Program-made: the position numbers and the translations under genes | The notes under the pieces: generated by a model | The model's database searches: none | Told to the model about the DNA's origin: nothing | The model's input: the letters and a program-made list of their open reading frames with translations, nothing else | In this document: positions 54,901 through 57,900 of the stretch, piece after piece | Numbering within the stretch: position 1 is the stretch's first letter | Layout of the letters: each line of letters opens with the position of its first letter | Assembly: GCA_032718475.1 (NCBI GenBank) | Contig: JAUCBJ010008839.1 | Span: 33,049-97,048, forward strand | Direction: 5' to 3' | Origin: Nemertoderma westbladi | Taxonomy: Eukaryota; Xenacoelomorpha; Nemertodermatida; Nemertodermatidae | DNA: 64,000 bases

Positions 54901-57900
54901 TAACACAAAATTAATATGAACGGGACATAAGAAATGTTTGGGTAGTTATTATTCTATAGGAATTCTACGCTACTAGTAGTAAAAAATCGAGACCGGGCAA
55001 CAGATCTGTTACCCAGCCCAGGGTCTTGCATACGGTACTTGTTTATACTAGATTTACTCACTCCTGGATTAGTACAAATCAAAGACCAAAGACCCAACAC
55101 CCAATTATAAAGATCTGCATAATCTTGTAACATGTATTAACTTTCGTTTATTGTTTTGGTTCCTCCAACACGCCTCTGTAACCTGCTCCTTTACTAACCT
55201 GCTCCTTTAAATAGCAATAGGACCTAACGCTCTTTGGGACCTAACGCGACTTTACCTCTTTGTTTTGTATAGAACGGGCAGTAAAGTCTTCGGTATTTGT
55301 TATGTACTCACCCAGTCACTCCCATCTTGAGAACATGCTTGGTTGTTTCTAACGTGAAATGCAACCAAATTAGGTTCCACTTCCCAAGAAGGGCAACTCA
55401 GACTCTACGGGTCTCTTCGAGGAATCGGCATTTTTACAAAGCTAATAGAATTCATTTAAGTCGCACCAGGGATCCTGTTGATCCTGAGGATCCTGTTGAT
55501 AGACTGTTATGTGGAAATCAGAATGGGTTCGTAAAGGTCGTGGGACTATGGAGCCCATTTTGGTGCTTAGAAGGATAATTAAAGTGTTATCTAGAATGTA
55601 ATACAGACATCTAGTTGTATTCTTTGTTGATTTTTTAAGGTCTTCGATTCAGTATTCCGATCACGTATGTTCAGCATACTTGCATCATACGGTATTCCTG
55701 AGGCAATTATTGCAGCTATCAAATAACTGTAAGATACTTTCACAACATTTTGTGTCTGCCGCTGATGGTAACACATATCTATTTTATGACTCATATGCGG
55801 AGTCCTCCAGGGTGACACGCTTACACCACGTGTTCATAATTGTAGTGCATTACCTTCTACGAATGTATTGCCATGGGAAGCATTGAATATTATGTCCAGA
55901 AATTGGAAGTCCCATAGAATAAAACGGAACCTCAAGGTTCGATTATTTATGGCAGCAGTTAGTATCAGTGTACTCTTATATGGGAGTCCATGCTGGGCTA
56001 AATCAATATATCAACATAAGTCTAAATGCAGACGACTCCAAATCTATGGATGGCACGTTTACAAGAATGCTATGCTGGGTTCATTTGTGTCAAATACAAT
56101 GAACGCATCTCCAATCAAACGCAGAACAACATTGGAGGTGTTCCATTATTCTCCCTAGCTTGACACTTGAACGGAACCGCCTCCGCTTTGCAGGATATTG
56201 CTTTTGCGTGCGGACCAGCCAGTGCATAATCTTGTGCTTTGGCGGCCTCATGGAATGAATAAGCATGGCGGACAGCCCATGATTTCCTGGACACTGGCCT
56301 TGAAAATGCGCATGATCTAGCAAAAGTCATGGGTGATACGTAGTTGTGGCGGCATAATTTTGTCGACAATCCGGCATTTTTTTAAACGAGTTATACAGCA
56401 TCAGGACAATCAAGGATGGGAGTGAACAGGAAGATGACTCACATAGCTGCATCTCAAAGTAATTGCAAGGCATCATCATTTTTTCATCATCCGGCTTACG
56501 CCCCGGTGGCTATAATAATAAAATTCACAAGTTAAAATAATATAATTCGCATTTGCACCAAAATCAACGGGAAACACAATAAAAATATACACCGGTAATT
56601 AAGCCTTGCGTTAAGTAGATATGTAGTGTAGTGCAGTTGCATTAAAATCATAGGGAGACACAATTAACAATATGTATGTATAATACCTAATATAACACCT
56701 TATAACACCTATCACCATTGCATCACTGATTGACCGCATGTCTGGGTCTCCAATTGACTTCAATTTCATTTGTTGTACTACATACTTCCCGGTATAGATT
56801 TTTTCCTGATAACAGCTAGAATTAGCTGATAAAATATAATTATTGAAAAGATAATCAACAAAACTAAGCAAATTTGGGGTCGCAATTATTTCAACAAATT
56901 ATTGTCCATCGGCCCTTCTCACATTCATATGTAATATGTTACGTTGCAGCTAAATGCGAAGTGAAACCAAAATGCGAGAAACCTGGGTATGTCGGGCCCG
57001 ATTGCACTTGTATGTGTCCTGATGGAACTGGTAGTTGTCATATACAGGAACACACAGGTAAGTTGTCACGTCGTTAATAGTTGCTATGTAGGAACACACA
57101 GGTAAGTTGTCACGTCAATAATAGTTGCTATGTAGGAACACACAGGTAAGTTGTCACGTCGATAATAGTTGCTATGTAGGAACACACAGGTAAGTTGTCA
57201 CGTAGATAATAGTTGCTATGTAGGAACACACAGGTAAGTTGTCACGTCGTTAATAGTTGCTATGTAGGAACACACAGGTGAGTTGTCACGTGAATAATAG
57301 TTGTTATGTAGGAACACACAGGTAAGTTGTCACGTCAATAATAGTTGCTATGTAGGAACACACAGGTAAGTTGTCACGTCAATAAATAGTTGCTATGTAG
57401 GAACACACAGGTAAGTTGTCACGTCAATAATAGTTGCTATGTAGGAACACATAGGTAAGTTGTCACGTGAATAATAGTTGCTATGTAGGAACACACATGC
57501 AAGTTGTCACGTCGATAATAGTTGCTATGTAGGAACACACAGGTAAGTTGTCACGTCAATAATAGTTGCTATGTAGGAACACACAGGTAAGTTGTCACGT
57601 GAATAATAGTTGTTATGTAGGAACACACAGGTAAGTTGTCACGTCAATAATAGTTGCTATGTAGGAACACACAGGTAAGTTGTCACGTGAATAATAGTTG
57701 CTATGTAGGAACACACATGTAAGTTGTCACGTCGATAATAGTTGTTATGTAGGAACACACAGGTAAGTTGTCACGTCAATAATAGTTACTATGTAGGAAC
57801 ACACAGGTAAGTTGTCACGTCAATAATAGTTGCTATGTAGGAACACACAGGTAAGTTGTCACGTCAATAATAGTTGCTATGTAGGAACACACAGGTAAGT

